DNA from: Ascoidea rubescens DSM 1968
Taxonomy: Eukaryota; Ascomycota; Saccharomycetes; Ascoideales; Ascoideaceae
NCBI RefSeq assembly: GCF_001661345.1
Contig: NW_017962913.1
Location: forward strand, 1,865,428 to 1,929,427
Direction of reading: 5' to 3'
Length of the DNA: 64,000 bases
Shown here: positions 43,136 to 53,536 of the stretch, piece after piece
Position numbering within the stretch: the first letter of the stretch is position 1
How the letters are laid out: the number at the start of each line of letters is the position of its first letter
Position numbers and translations under genes: made by a program
The notes under the pieces: generated by a model
Told to the model about the DNA's origin: nothing
The model's input: the letters and a program-made list of their open reading frames with translations, nothing else
Database searches by the model: none

Positions 43136-45492
43136 ATGGCCACCAACCCCTACTATGTTCTTTACAAGAAGAGGCGCCAGATTAAGCATCCGGTCTACGA
43201 AGCTGTGCTCGACCTCCACCTCTTGGGCTACAACTACAACCAGCTTCTCCAGTTCCTCGACTTGTCCCATCAGAAATCTCTCTACTACTGCTTCCAAAAA
43301 CTCAACTTGCCCTTGGATGCTCGGGGCCTGCTAGACGAGCTCTCCAGCGAGCCAGATTTGTCTCTGCCCGACACCAGCTTGCAAATCCCATTTCTCCCTG
43401 ATCTGAATGGTCCCAGCGTTGCTCAACAAATTCAAATCCCAGTCAACAATTCCCCAACGCTAGAGCGGAATGATCCTATACCCCAAACAAGCATCATTTC
43501 AAACCATAATCCGGCCACAGTACAGAAGGTCAACAAAATGAAGGTCAACAAAAAGCCTCGCCAAAGTTTGGGCAACGAAAACTGGCTACAGAACTTGGTT
43601 ATCGACTTGTCCGATTCTGATTTTAACTCCGACTACGAAGACCCTGACACTCATATCAATAGCCATGACACTGTCTATCTGAATAAACTGAACGACAATA
43701 GCGAAAAGAGCTTGTCTCAACTAAAGGAAAAGGAGTTGCAAATTCAAAAACTCAAAAAGTCGATTCAACTCCTAGAAAGCTCAAGAACCTATCCTCCTCC
43801 TATTCCCATCACTACCACCACTAACCATAACGATGATAACAACATTGACTTGACAACAAATCAAATCAACTCCAAAATTGACGACTTTCAGTCCCAATAT
43901 AACCTTGCCCAAGTCTCCTATAATCAAAAACTAATTGAAATAGACCTATCCAAGAAATTAATCAACAACTTGACCAAATCTCTATTAAACGAAAAGTTAC
44001 TCCTATCAAAGAAAATGCATAGTCTAGCATCTTTAAAGCAAAATCTAGATGACACTAAAAATAATTTAGACCAAAACTTACCAATTTTAAAACAATTACT
44101 ACTCAATAAAAATATTCCCAAAATATCACCAACATCGTCAACATCGTCAACATCATCAACACCTTCAATCTTAACGTCATCTTCAACGTCAACAACCACC
44201 CCCAACACTCCAATTATTACACCCATGTTAGATGAAAGAAAACTTTTAGAACTAAAACTAAAAGAAAAATTGAAACTAAAGTTTTTAAAAAAAAATATTC
44301 AAAAGAATACCGAAATCAAACAAGAAAATACAGAAATAAAACAGGAAAACATACCGATCCGTCATATTCAAACAGACATCCATATTTCAAATACTTTAAA
44401 ACCTAACATCCAATTAAATCATGCCACCCTCCACCCAATACAAAAATTTAACAATTCAATTAACCCTATTCAAATTCACTCCAATAATCTTGATGATAAA
44501 ATCCACTTCAAAGACAATAATAGTATCTGTTTCAATAATGAAAATGATCAAATTATTCCAATTACAATTGATTCTTCTGATAGTGACTCGGAAATCTTAT
44601 TACCAATAGGCAATGACCATCAAAATGTAGAAATCACAAAGATATCTCAAGGTACCCTAGATATCAGCGATCAGAATCAATTACCTACTTTAAACAATCA
44701 ATTCCTCTCTTCACCTTCAAACTCCTTGATAAGTAATCAAACAACTTCTCCTAAGGTTTGTACTTTAAAGTTTTTTAATTTCAAAATTTCTGCTATCTAA
44801 ATTACTAACAATACTGACATGTCTACTACCTTGATTTCTATATTATAATGATTTTTTATAATTTTTTATAATTTTTTTTCTGGCTTTTTTTATAAATTGT
44901 TTTATATCCATATGATTCTTGTTTGTTGTTTTTTTTTTGTTATCATCAGGAAAGTTTAAAAGAAAAATTTGTTGAATATGAATCATCTCTTAGATGTCTT
45001 AAGTCTTATAGATTTAGCCCACTTTTTATGGAAAATTTCTCTTCAACTACATGGTCGAATAAAATTGATTGCGATAAAGAATTATGTCCAAATGAATTGG
45101 ATGGCAATTGCAATGATCATAACTGTGAATTTCAACATTTCAGAGACATGGAGCCTACCGGTATGTTTTTTCACCTACTCCAGACACTGAATTCCATTAT
45201 TAACTCTTTATCATGTTATATCAAAATTTAATATTACAATAAATCAGCAAGTGAAATTATAGCAGAGGTTGCAAAATGTTATCCTCAAGGAGGCACTGTT
45301 GAAACTAGACAATATAAAAAGGAATTGAAAGATTTATTACTTGAAAACAAAGACAGCGATTTTGACTTGATTTTAAACAATATATTGAAATTAAGAAAGA
45401 ACAAAATGAAACCTGATGAGTTTCTTGATTGGTTTCATATTAAAAAGGTACCAAAAAAGACAAAAAAAAAATTGAAAAAGTCTTTAAGGTGA
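43136..45492 (+). CDS. Red1/ZFC3H1-like zinc-finger protein, three exons (43136-44755, 44950-45160, 45248-45492)
   Basis: 691 residues when spliced. Exon 1 (540 codons) has a short compact N-terminus (NPYYVLYKKRRQIKHPVYEA), then mostly disordered sequence with a coiled coil near residues 200-330. Exon 2 carries a C-x8-C-x4-C-x3-H finger, CPNELDGNCNDHNCEFQH, the form of the putative zinc finger in S. pombe Red1 and human ZFC3H1. Exon 3 encodes a helical tail ending in KKTKKKLKKSLR. Intron 1 has GTTTGT, TACTAAC and CAG; intron 2 has GTATGT, TTATTAAC and CAG; both keep frame (phases 0 and 1). Known role of Red1/ZFC3H1: scaffold that hands nuclear RNAs to the exosome (MTREC/PAXT). A further GTATGT lies just after the stop at 45498 and might allow another 3' end. 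Confidence 0.72.
44756..44949 (+). other. intron 1 of the Red1-like gene (194 nt)
   Basis: Starts GTTTGT, has a perfect TACTAAC at 44803-44809 and ends ATCAG. The branch-to-acceptor distance of about 140 bases is long, but this AG is the first after the branch site. Confidence 0.75.
45161..45247 (+). other. intron 2 of the Red1-like gene (87 nt)
   Basis: Starts GTATGT, has TTATTAAC ending near 45204 and ends AATCAG; no AG lies between. Joining gives an open frame of 81 codons downstream. Confidence 0.75.
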
Positions 45493-46000
45493 AAAAGGTA
45501 TGTATATTACTTTGTTTTATTTTATTTTATTTTATTTTATTTTATTTTATTTTACTTTATATAGCTTTGATTTTAGAAATACCCAAGCTTATATAAGTTA
45601 AGGATCCTTTTCAATTAATGAAAAGGATCCGAAAAATGTATAGATAAAAAGTTGTTATTAAAATTATTGTAACGAATGTCTTATTTATATCTATGTATGT
45701 ATACACCAAAATATACTAATTTGAACTAGTAAACTCATGTATAAAAAAACAAAAACAAAAATCTGATATTTCCACAAAATAGATAAAGCAGTGGAAGTAT
45801 TTAGATACCTAACAGACAACAGTGATAAAATAAATAAAACAAGTAAAAACAAAATAAAGAGTTGAGGAATATGAATGATTTAAAGATGTTTATATGAAAG
45901 TATGATTTTAATAATGGATAAATTATGAGTGATTATGAATAAGTTGTTTTTCAATTTTCAGTTGAAAGTGAAAAGTTTTCTTTTTTTCTTGCTTTCTGAC
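45493..46000. other. convergent 3' intergenic region with a perfect hairpin
   Basis: TTTTATTTTA array at about 45515-45555, then a perfect 12-base-pair inverted repeat with a 5-base loop at 45602-45630. The rest is AT-rich with no gene. Confidence 0.5.
45602..45630. repeat. perfect 12-bp hairpin, 5-nt loop
   Basis: GGATCCTTTTCA, loop ATTAA, TGAAAAGGATCC. It lies between the ends of two convergent genes, 110 bases past the Red1-like stop and 370 bases past the elongase stop. It could mark a transcript end or be a structured 3' UTR element. Confidence 0.85.
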
Positions 46001-47080
46001 TTATTTGAGTTGTTTTGACTTACGATTCAAGTAACTTTCAATCCAAAACGCACCAAACAAAAGAGTCAAGGGAAATAAATAGAAAATATTAATCCAAAGA
46101 GCCATTGCTTGTCCACCACTGTTGATGCAAAACTTGAAATTTTTGAAATCGTCGTTTGAGTCTCTGTAAGTCACAAATAAATGGAGAAAAGCTAAGGAGC
46201 CTCCAAAGACAAATTGACAAATTTGCAAAGAAGTCAAAGAGGCCTTTAAAATCTTGGGAATTTTGATTTTCAAAATTGAGAGAGTATAGTAAAAGTACAT
46301 GATTGAATGGATGAAAGAATTGAAAACAACGAAAATCCAGATTGGAGGAGAAGCATATCTAACACCAGCCCACATAGAAAGCATAGCACCTGAATGGTGA
46401 TAAGATTGCAATAAAGATGAAGGTCTTCCTTTCAACAATATGATTGCGGTGTCAAGGATTTCATAATATTTCGACAAGTAAAACCAAAATGCATAGTAAT
46501 TCAAGCCCTTTGAATTGATGTTCCAAATGCCATGATCCAAATCGCAAATAGCGTTCCAGAATAAATTGGGTTTTGTTTCATTCGAAGCGCCATTGTTGAT
46601 CTTGTTATAGTAGTCGGTTAGAATTGAGTACAAGTTATCCTTTGAAAAGTTGATAACATTTAACATGCTATAGAAGCTCCAAACAGAATAAAGACACAAG
46701 AAAATATTGTGAAGCAAAATAAATTTCTTAAAGAAAGCAGTTTTGGCAAAGCTGAAAGCAACAGGGGGCAACTTTTTAACTGATTTTGGATCATTGACAT
46801 CAAATTTGATGTTGTTTGCTAAAGCATTTTTGATTTGTCTTTTTCTAATGTAGTTGTTGATTAGATGGACTGTGGTGAAGTAGAGTAACGCAATTGAGAT
46901 GGGGGTCTTTGAATTCAAGAAAAACTCGTAAATTGAAACAGTAGCTGAATTTATGTTCAAAGGATAAGGTGGAGAAGGAACCGGTTCAGCTCTAGGCCAT
47001 TTCCAAATGGACGATGGAGGTTTAACAAAGCTCATGTAGTTTGAAATATAACTAATGTTATTCTGATCGATAGCTGACAT
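46001..47080 (-). CDS. ELO-family fatty-acid elongase with QxxHH active-site box
   Basis: 359 residues with about seven membrane segments. The condensing step of very-long-chain fatty-acid elongation in the ER is the family's role. Motifs in order: LDHGIWNINSKGLNYYAFWF, YYEILDT (KxxExxDT box), then LLQSYHHSGAMLSMWAG, where the usual HxxHH has Gln in place of the first His, and NSFIHSIMYFYY (HxxMYxYY). The stretch SMWAGVRYASPPIWIF is of the filamentous-fungus kind, unlike Saccharomyces Elo1-3. Gln variants of the box are known in some polyunsaturated-fatty-acid elongases. The tail ends in NRKSKQLK, with lysines at -1 and -4 and so only loosely like an ER-retrieval signal. Substrate cannot be read from the sequence. 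Confidence 0.88.
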   Translation of the reverse strand: MSAIDQNNISYISNYMSFVKPPSSIWKWPRAEPVPSPPYPLNINSATVSIYEFFLNSKTPISIALLYFTTVHLINNYIRKRQIKNALANNIKFDVNDPKSVKKLPPVAFSFAKTAFFKKFILLHNIFLCLYSVWSFYSMLNVINFSKDNLYSILTDYYNKINNGASNETKPNLFWNAICDLDHGIWNINSKGLNYYAFWFYLSKYYEILDTAIILLKGRPSSLLQSYHHSGAMLSMWAGVRYASPPIWIFVVFNSFIHSIMYFYYTLSILKIKIPKILKASLTSLQICQFVFGGSLAFLHLFVTYRDSNDDFKNFKFCINSGGQAMALWINIFYLFPLTLLFGAFWIESYLNRKSKQLK

Positions 47081-48147
47081 GATGTTACAGGAATATTAGA
47101 AGTATTGAGCTAGCCTGACAGTGTTGTGGATTTAGTGTGTTGTTTATGTTCTTGACAATCAGTAGAGAAGCTGATGATGGTTTAGTGAGTAGAAGTCAGA
47201 TAGAGGTGGGTTATTATATGCAAATGAAAGAAAAAAAAAGTGGAAGACAAATAGAAAATGGGTAAACCTAAAAAAAACAAAAGAAAATAAATTGTTGAAT
47301 TCGAAACATAGGGTTTTATATACAATTGATCTGATTAGGATGAAGCACCAACAATTTTGCTAGGAACGAATCAAGAGCTTCAATTGGCCGGGAAGAGCTA
47401 AGCAAAGTATTGATGGAAGTGTTTGGTGGAGAAAAGCATCGGTGAGAAAAAAAAAATTGCTGTGAGCGCGCAAAAGGTGCGTAAACATGCGTGCCGAGAA
47501 TCATCCGAGAAAACAACATAAGCCGAGCCAACCTTATTCCACGCTTGCTTATATAACCAAAAATACACGTGCTATTATACAAGCACTAGAATATGCTAGC
47601 TTGTGTAACAAATGCTGATATTATGTAATATTGCTGATTCTATCTAACGACATGTGTAGTTTTAAGGTTTTCAGAGGTTACTCATAATTTTGGCAGAGCC
47701 TGTTGTTTGGTCTTCTGTTTTGTGGAGAAAATGTGAATGATGAAATCACAAAGTGTTTGTTAAAAATATTTGTGTTTATTAGAAGTATATTACAGAATCA
47801 GTATAAAAAAGCAATTGTTGAAGAGATGAAAAAAAAAATGTATGAAAAAGAATAGTACAACTTCAGTAGACAACAGTATTAAAAATGCAATGAAAAAAGC
47901 AATCCCTAAAAATAAAGAAAAAAGTAAAAAAATTTGTAAACTGTGTAAAAATGTAAGTAGAAGAATGAAAAAAAACCAATAAAAAAAACTATTGAAGCTG
48001 GAAGAACTGTGTATCAATGTAAGAATAAGAAATCTAGAAATAAATAATTTCATGGTAAACTTACTTATGAAATAGATGGTAATTAACAGTAAAAACGGAA
48101 TGGAATAAAAAGGATAGCTTTGTATACTTGTTACTTGTTACTTGTTA
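47081..48147. other. gap between elongase and low-complexity gene
   Basis: 1.07 kb holding the elongase promoter and the 3' side of the next gene. A GC-richer patch at 47455-47530 contains GCGCGC and ATGCGTGCC words; the rest is AT-rich. TTACTTGTTACTTGTTACTA (a 7-base repeat) sits at 48130-48150. No gene is seen. Confidence 0.45.
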
Positions 48148-48823
48148 CTAGTCTGAATTATTTGCACTTATCCATCTTGGATTTGCCCATCCTTTGACTG
48201 TGAACTGAACATTATTTTTTAACGTCCCACATGGTTTGAAGTTTTTATTTAAATTATCCAAAGTTTTCTCATTTAATTGAATTTTAGTTTTTTCTAAATT
48301 TTTCTCATTAATAGCAGAGATGGATTTATTTTTGAAAAACAATTTTCTAAACTCATCGTTATATTTAATCCAGGGCAAGTTCCCACTTGTACCAAAAAAA
48401 TTAAATTTATCTGATTTATCAAGTTTATTAGATTGATTAGTTTGATTAGTTTCGTTGGTCATGGTGGTATCCTTGTTGGATTGATTTTGATCGTCACCAA
48501 TATAGACATAGGAATTTTGATAGAATGTGTTATTTTTATTAATTGGTAAATCAGTTCTTGGAGGTAACTTCATTAGTTTCCACAACTTATTATAAGCTAG
48601 TAGAGCTAGTTTATTGTCCTTATGGACAATTTTTTTATTACTCTCCATCAATTGGAAGAATTCTTCACTTAGGAAATTAGGGATTAAATCTTTACAAATG
48701 GCAGTATATTCATTGGCATAAATTCTTAAAAAGGCTGGGTTTCTCCTATAAGATCTTGATTTTGTTAGCATATAAGAGACTTCAGTTATTTTTTTGTTAT
48801 TAGCAGTAGTGTTATTTTTAATG

Positions 48824-48855
<32 letters not shown>

Positions 48856-50568
48856 GGTAGTGGTAGTGGCAGTATTAGTGGTGGCAGTAATGTTATTTTT
48901 TTCATCAATTTGGTTAATGTCATCAGTTAGAGGGATCATATAAACGCCATAAGTTTTCAATTTAACGTCTTTATATTGAGGTTTGTTGTTTGAGACGTTG
49001 AGTTTAGGGTGATATTGAGGAACTGAGATGTGAGGGTTAGATACAAAGGAGTTTGCTATTGATAAAGAAGGAGACATAGTTAAGGTGAAGACAGCTCTAT
49101 CGTCAGTCATTCTTGGCGTGAAAGTGAAAGAAGAGGCAGCAGCTAGAATGTCATCTTTGACGAGGATAGAGGAAGTTGCTACTTTTTTCAAAGATTTTAG
49201 GGATCTAGTTAAATTTGATACCAAGTTTATTTTTGAGTTTGTTGGTTTAGTGGTGGTGATGGTGATAGGATTGGATGTGATAGGATTGGTGGTGATGTGG
49301 GTGGTGTTGGTGGATATGCTTTTGGTGAATTTCTTTTGGAGATTTGAGATTGAGAGAGAGAATGAAGGTTTTACGAGGTTGTGAGTTAGAGATATTGTCG
49401 AAGAAGAAGTTAGTGAGTCATTTTTGATGAATAGGGCTTTTTGAGAGTTGTTGATGAAGGAAGTTTTTACTTTGAAGCTTAACTGAGATTCGTTATCAAT
49501 GTCAGTATCAGTTTCAGTATCAGTTTCAGTTTCAGTATCAGTTTCAGTATCAGTTTCAGTTTCAATTTGAGTGTCAGCGTTAAGATTATAATTATAGTTA
49601 TAATTTGAATTGTAATTTGTGATTGGAATATTATAGTCTGCGGTAAAATTTTGAGAAGATAGAGGATGATTGTTTATTGGGATTGGTTTTATTTTAATTG
49701 AAGATAAATTTTTTAGAGATGCAGTTAGATTGGAGTGAGATGAATGATTTGAGGTGGGTAGATTAGAGGAATGGCTCAAGTTGATGTTGAGATTGGAGTA
49801 AGAGTTGTGATCTTGAGAGAAAGAATATGAAAGATAAGAAGATGAAGATTGAGATTGGGGTTGAGATTGAGATTGAGATTGAGATTGAGATTGAGATTGA
49901 GATTGAGATTGAGATTGAGATTGAGATTGAGAAAAAGAGGAAGGTGAAGAGTTGTTGATGTTGTTTGAATTGAGAAAAGAGTAGGAGTTGTTGTTTGGAG
50001 ACCACAGATTTATTGTGTTGTTGCAGTATAATAGGCCAGATCTTTTTGCACTTAAAACAGAAGTTAGAGATGGAGTCTTTAGGGAAATGTTATTGGAAGT
50101 AACATTGTTGAGGGCCGAGTTAGAGAAGGATAAGGAAGGAGTAGAAGTGGAAGAGGAAGAAGAGGAAGAAGAGGGAGTTATGTTTGAAGAAGTGAACAAA
50201 GAGAATTCGTCTTCTGGGATGGTGTTGTAGATGAAAGAGTTTTTGTTTGAGAAGGAAGACGTTACAGAGTTTGAAGAGGTTGGAGAAGTTGAAGAGGTTG
50301 GAAGAGATATACTTTGAGAGCTGTTGCTGTTGCTGTGTGAGTTATTTGTGTAGTGATTATACTGGTTGTATTGGTTGCACTGAGTGTAGTGGTTGTATTG
50401 GTTGTCTTGGTTGTATTTTGAGTTGATGATATTGATGTTGTTTTTGGTAGATTTGGTGAAGATGTTAGGACAGTTGCTGTTAGTAGTATTTACTGTTCTC
50501 ATTTCATCAAACAATTCAAACTCAGAGGAGATACTTGAAGGTAGGTTTAGAAATGTGTAGTCTAGCAT
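48148..50568 (-). CDS. low-complexity protein with a conserved-looking C-terminal region, function unknown
   Basis: 806 residues. The first 560 are Ser/Asn/Thr-rich with striking repeats: about 13 Ser-Gln dipeptides in a row near residue 220 (GATTGA array at 49856-49930), and an Glu-Thr-Asp run near residue 345 (about 49495-49565). The last 200 residues look folded: SRSYRRNPAFLRIYANEYTA, DLIPNFLSEEFFQLM, ALLAYNKLWKLMKLPPRTDL, and the ending VKGWANPRWI. I recognise no named domain. Possibly a regulatory protein; the Ser-Gln cluster could be a target of Mec1/Tel1-type kinases (inference). Confidence 0.65.
49856..49930. repeat. GATTGA hexamer array coding (Ser-Gln)n
   Basis: About 12 near-perfect 6-base units, reading TCTCAA/TCTCAG-type Ser-Gln codons on the minus strand. 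Confidence 0.85.
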
Positions 50569-51119
50569 AGTTGAAAAGGACGAGTAATAGATGGTGGATA
50601 TATTAGATATTAGATATAGGATATAGAATATAGGATATAGAATAAAGGATATAAGAAAATAAAAGCGAATAAAATAATAAACGATTAATAATCTACTAAA
50701 TATATTAATAGAAGAAACAGAGAAAATAAAAAGTTTTTTGGTTTACCCATTAAGAAGTAAAAAAATATAAAATTCAGTAATTCAGTGTTAAAAAATAAAA
50801 CCAAAGAATTATGTAAAAGACCAAGATGCAAAGATTTGAAATAATAAATTATAGTTGATTACAATAAAGTATGCTAACAATAAATCTTAAAGAGTATTGG
50901 AAGGTGGTTTGAGTTCAAGTTAAAACCAGACAGTGAAATAGTGAAATAGCACAGCAGAAATGTCTGAGAAGGCGATCAAGATACGAGTAATGAGAGAGCC
51001 AGAGCTGGAAGCAGAGTAAGCAGAGCAGATATAGCGATATAAAAGTATCAGCACAGCTTAAATACGGGCATGAGTATAAATACAAGAATACAAGAGTAGA
51101 GATAATACAGAACCAGTAT

Positions 51120-51640
51120 CAGCACATCGCTATCAACGACCGCATCTGCAGACAATCCCACCGTTGCTCGGATTGCAGCCGGGCCCTTCCACCGCCCTGG
51201 CTCCTCTGATTCCCTGCCGATGCCCGACCTGCGCTTCTTATCGCTCCGCCGTCCTGGCGCGCTCCCACATCCGTCTGCGGCGCGCCCCTGCCGCGTTAGC
51301 GCTGCTCCTGCCGACGCGCTGCGCGTATCCCGTTTCACACAGGGGTTGTCCGCTCCAAATCCGCGCTGTCCACTACTCTCCACCACACGCGTTCTACTTT
51401 TGCGGCGCAACATGCAGCACAGAAACTGCCGTCACAAAGCCCTTGTGTGCAGCAGATTTGGCCTGGGCGCTGCCGGCACGTCGCGCAAGCCGGACCTGCT
51501 CTTTGGGCCCGCGCTTTGTATGGCCACTTTGTGCGGCGCTTGTGCGCCGTACTTCGGACGCGTCTCGGACGCGTTTCAACGCGCTCTGGCCGGCTCGTTC
51601 CCTGCGGCAAAAAGCAGTCTTCATATGATATTCAGTATCT
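51120..51640. other. GC-rich island, unknown nature
   Basis: About 500 bases of strongly GC-rich sequence with many GCG/CGC words. Open frames overlap on both strands because stop codons are rare, so they are not evidence of coding. It has an 8-bp hairpin around CGGCGC-TTGT-GCGCCG (51534-51549) and a direct repeat CGGACGCGT-CTCGGACGCGT near 51557. A TATAAAAG lies at about 51035 on the + strand, some 85 bases before it. It could be a structured RNA gene, a foreign insert or a promoter. I found no RNase P, SRP or tRNA signature. Confidence 0.55.
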
Positions 51641-52100
51641 GAAGCAGGATAACGGTTTGAATCTTATTGTGCAACTGAAAAACAGTTTGTGAAATTTGGT
51701 GGATTTGGTGTTGGCAGCGTGGAACAAATTTCATCGGGATTCAGCACATACATCTCCGTTCAATTTACGAATCCCGGCCGACCAATTGGCTGGGTTTGGG
51801 TCTTTGGCTTTGGATCTTTGGATCACAATCACAACTCTGTTCATTTACTCCAAAAAGAGGAATTTTGCGTTTGTATAAGTCACAGCCCAATCGCTGCAAT
51901 CATTAAGTTTTTATTCACTTATCTTGTTTTTTATCAACGTGATTATTTATAGCAATCTTGCCCATTGGTTCACACATGAAACTAGAACAAACCTGACTGC
52001 AATTTCACTTATCTCTGAATCCATGATCAATTGCTCCAATCTAAAAAGCCCTTATTACATAATTCACCAACACAAGTCCATTTCTTGCTTGATCTATCTC

Positions 52101-52297
52101 TAATCTTTTTTAATCTTTTCTAATCTTTTCTAATCTTTTCTAATCTTTTCAAATCTTTTCTAATTTTTTTAACCTATCTCCAACCCATCTCAAATCTGCA
52201 TGCTTTCTTCTCTATCACAGCTGTCTTGTTCATTTTCTTTATTTTCTTTATTTTCTTTATTTTCTTTATTTTCTTTATTTTCTTCATTTTCTTCACT
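52101..52297. repeat. two pyrimidine-rich tandem arrays
   Basis: TAATCTTTTC units (about six, 52101-52170) followed 60 bases later by ATTTTCTTT units (about seven, 52230-52297). Confidence 0.85.
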
Positions 52298-53146
52298 TTG
52301 TTTTGTTGCTTTTCAACTTCCTTGCCTCGAAAAGAAACTGCCAGTATTATATCGCCAATTTGTCGGATCCACCTCCCTTGGGCCTCTCAAAACGCCATGA
52401 TCCGGGAATTCTTTTTTCATAACTGGAATTTGAAATTGCAATTTCTCTCAGTTCCTATCTAGTGTCTCTTATGTATCTCCTGTATCTCCCATAAATTCAT
52501 GGTGAGATTAACTGATCTCTGTTTTTGTGATGACTGCTAATGGAAAGTCTAAACCCAATCTGCTTTACAGGTGCTTCCACAAAGTCATGACCCATGACCT
52601 GCGTTATCTTGAGTTTTTCTTTTCTGAGCGGGCTATCCCAAAATAGGCATTGTTTTCCGTCCCACTCAAAGCTTATTCTCCTTTGTTCGCTAATCTTGCG
52701 GATATAACCTCGTTCTGTCGCTTCCGGTCACTGGTTGTTTGCTCCACGTCGCTTACTTCTCTTTTCTGGATTTGTGGCAGAAGCTGAAATGCGCACCCTT
52801 GCTGCACCCATCAGCATATGGCACACACCGCAAGTTTCCCCAGTTTTCTTTTTAGCTCGCTGATGCCTCCTCATATTTAAACAATAAACGTCACTACAAT
52901 CTTCCTATTACAATTATCTTATTATAATAAAACAAGTTCTAGCCACTGAAAACCAATCCGCTAATTTCTCCAATTTATATCTAAAAATATCTTTTTTCCC
53001 CTTCTTGCTCTCTTTTTTCTCAATCGGAAATCTTACTTTATTAATCAATCTAAACATTATACACATACTAATATATAATCATTTTTTATTCATTTTTTAT
53101 TTAATTATTATAAAACAAATCAAATCAATATTAATCAAAAATTAAA

Positions 53147-53345
53147 CTAAAAATTAAATTAAAAATTAAATTAAAAATTAAATTAAATAATTGAAAAAAT
53201 TCTAACAAAAAACTATAACAAAAAATAAAACAGAATTAAACAAAATAAAACAAACTTAAAAATAATAAAATAATAAAATAATAAAATAATAAAATAATAA
53301 AATAATAAAACAAAAAATAATAAAACAAAAAATTAAAACTAAATT
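53147..53345. repeat. A-rich tandem arrays beside the DCK1 stop
   Basis: AAAAATTAAATT 12-base units (53147-53190), then AAAATAAT units (53265-53310), then AAAACTAAATT units (53335-53375 region). Confidence 0.75.
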
Positions 53346-53536
53346 AAAACTAAATTAAAACTAAATTAAAACAAATCAAAATTAAACTAATTTCACATCT
53401 TTTAACGTAAAGTAAATCAACATCTCGAACTAAAAACTTTCAACTATTATAAATTCACAATTAATATAATATTATATTAATATTAATACAAATATCAATA
53501 CAAACATTATTAAAAAAAAATATGCTTCTTTCATAT

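Larger units (their letters stand above)
50569..53536. other. 3.0-kb gene-free region with a GC-rich island
   Basis: In order: a GATATAGG-type array (50597-50654) by the start of the gene at 50568; ordinary AT-rich promoter sequence; a GC-rich island (51120-51640); moderately GC-rich sequence to 52080; pyrimidine tandem arrays (52101-52170, 52230-52297); a promoter-like stretch to about 52900 with TATTTAAA near 52873; then A-rich tandem repeats (53147-53345) next to the DCK1 stop. A 19-codon ATG frame begins at 50957. No family is recognised in any frame. Confidence 0.5.

Noticed and set aside
51048-51692. Several overlapping open frames on both strands in the GC-rich island
   Set aside because: Stops are rare in GC-rich DNA; the frames are mutually overlapping, Ala/Arg/Pro/Cys-rich and unlike any family.
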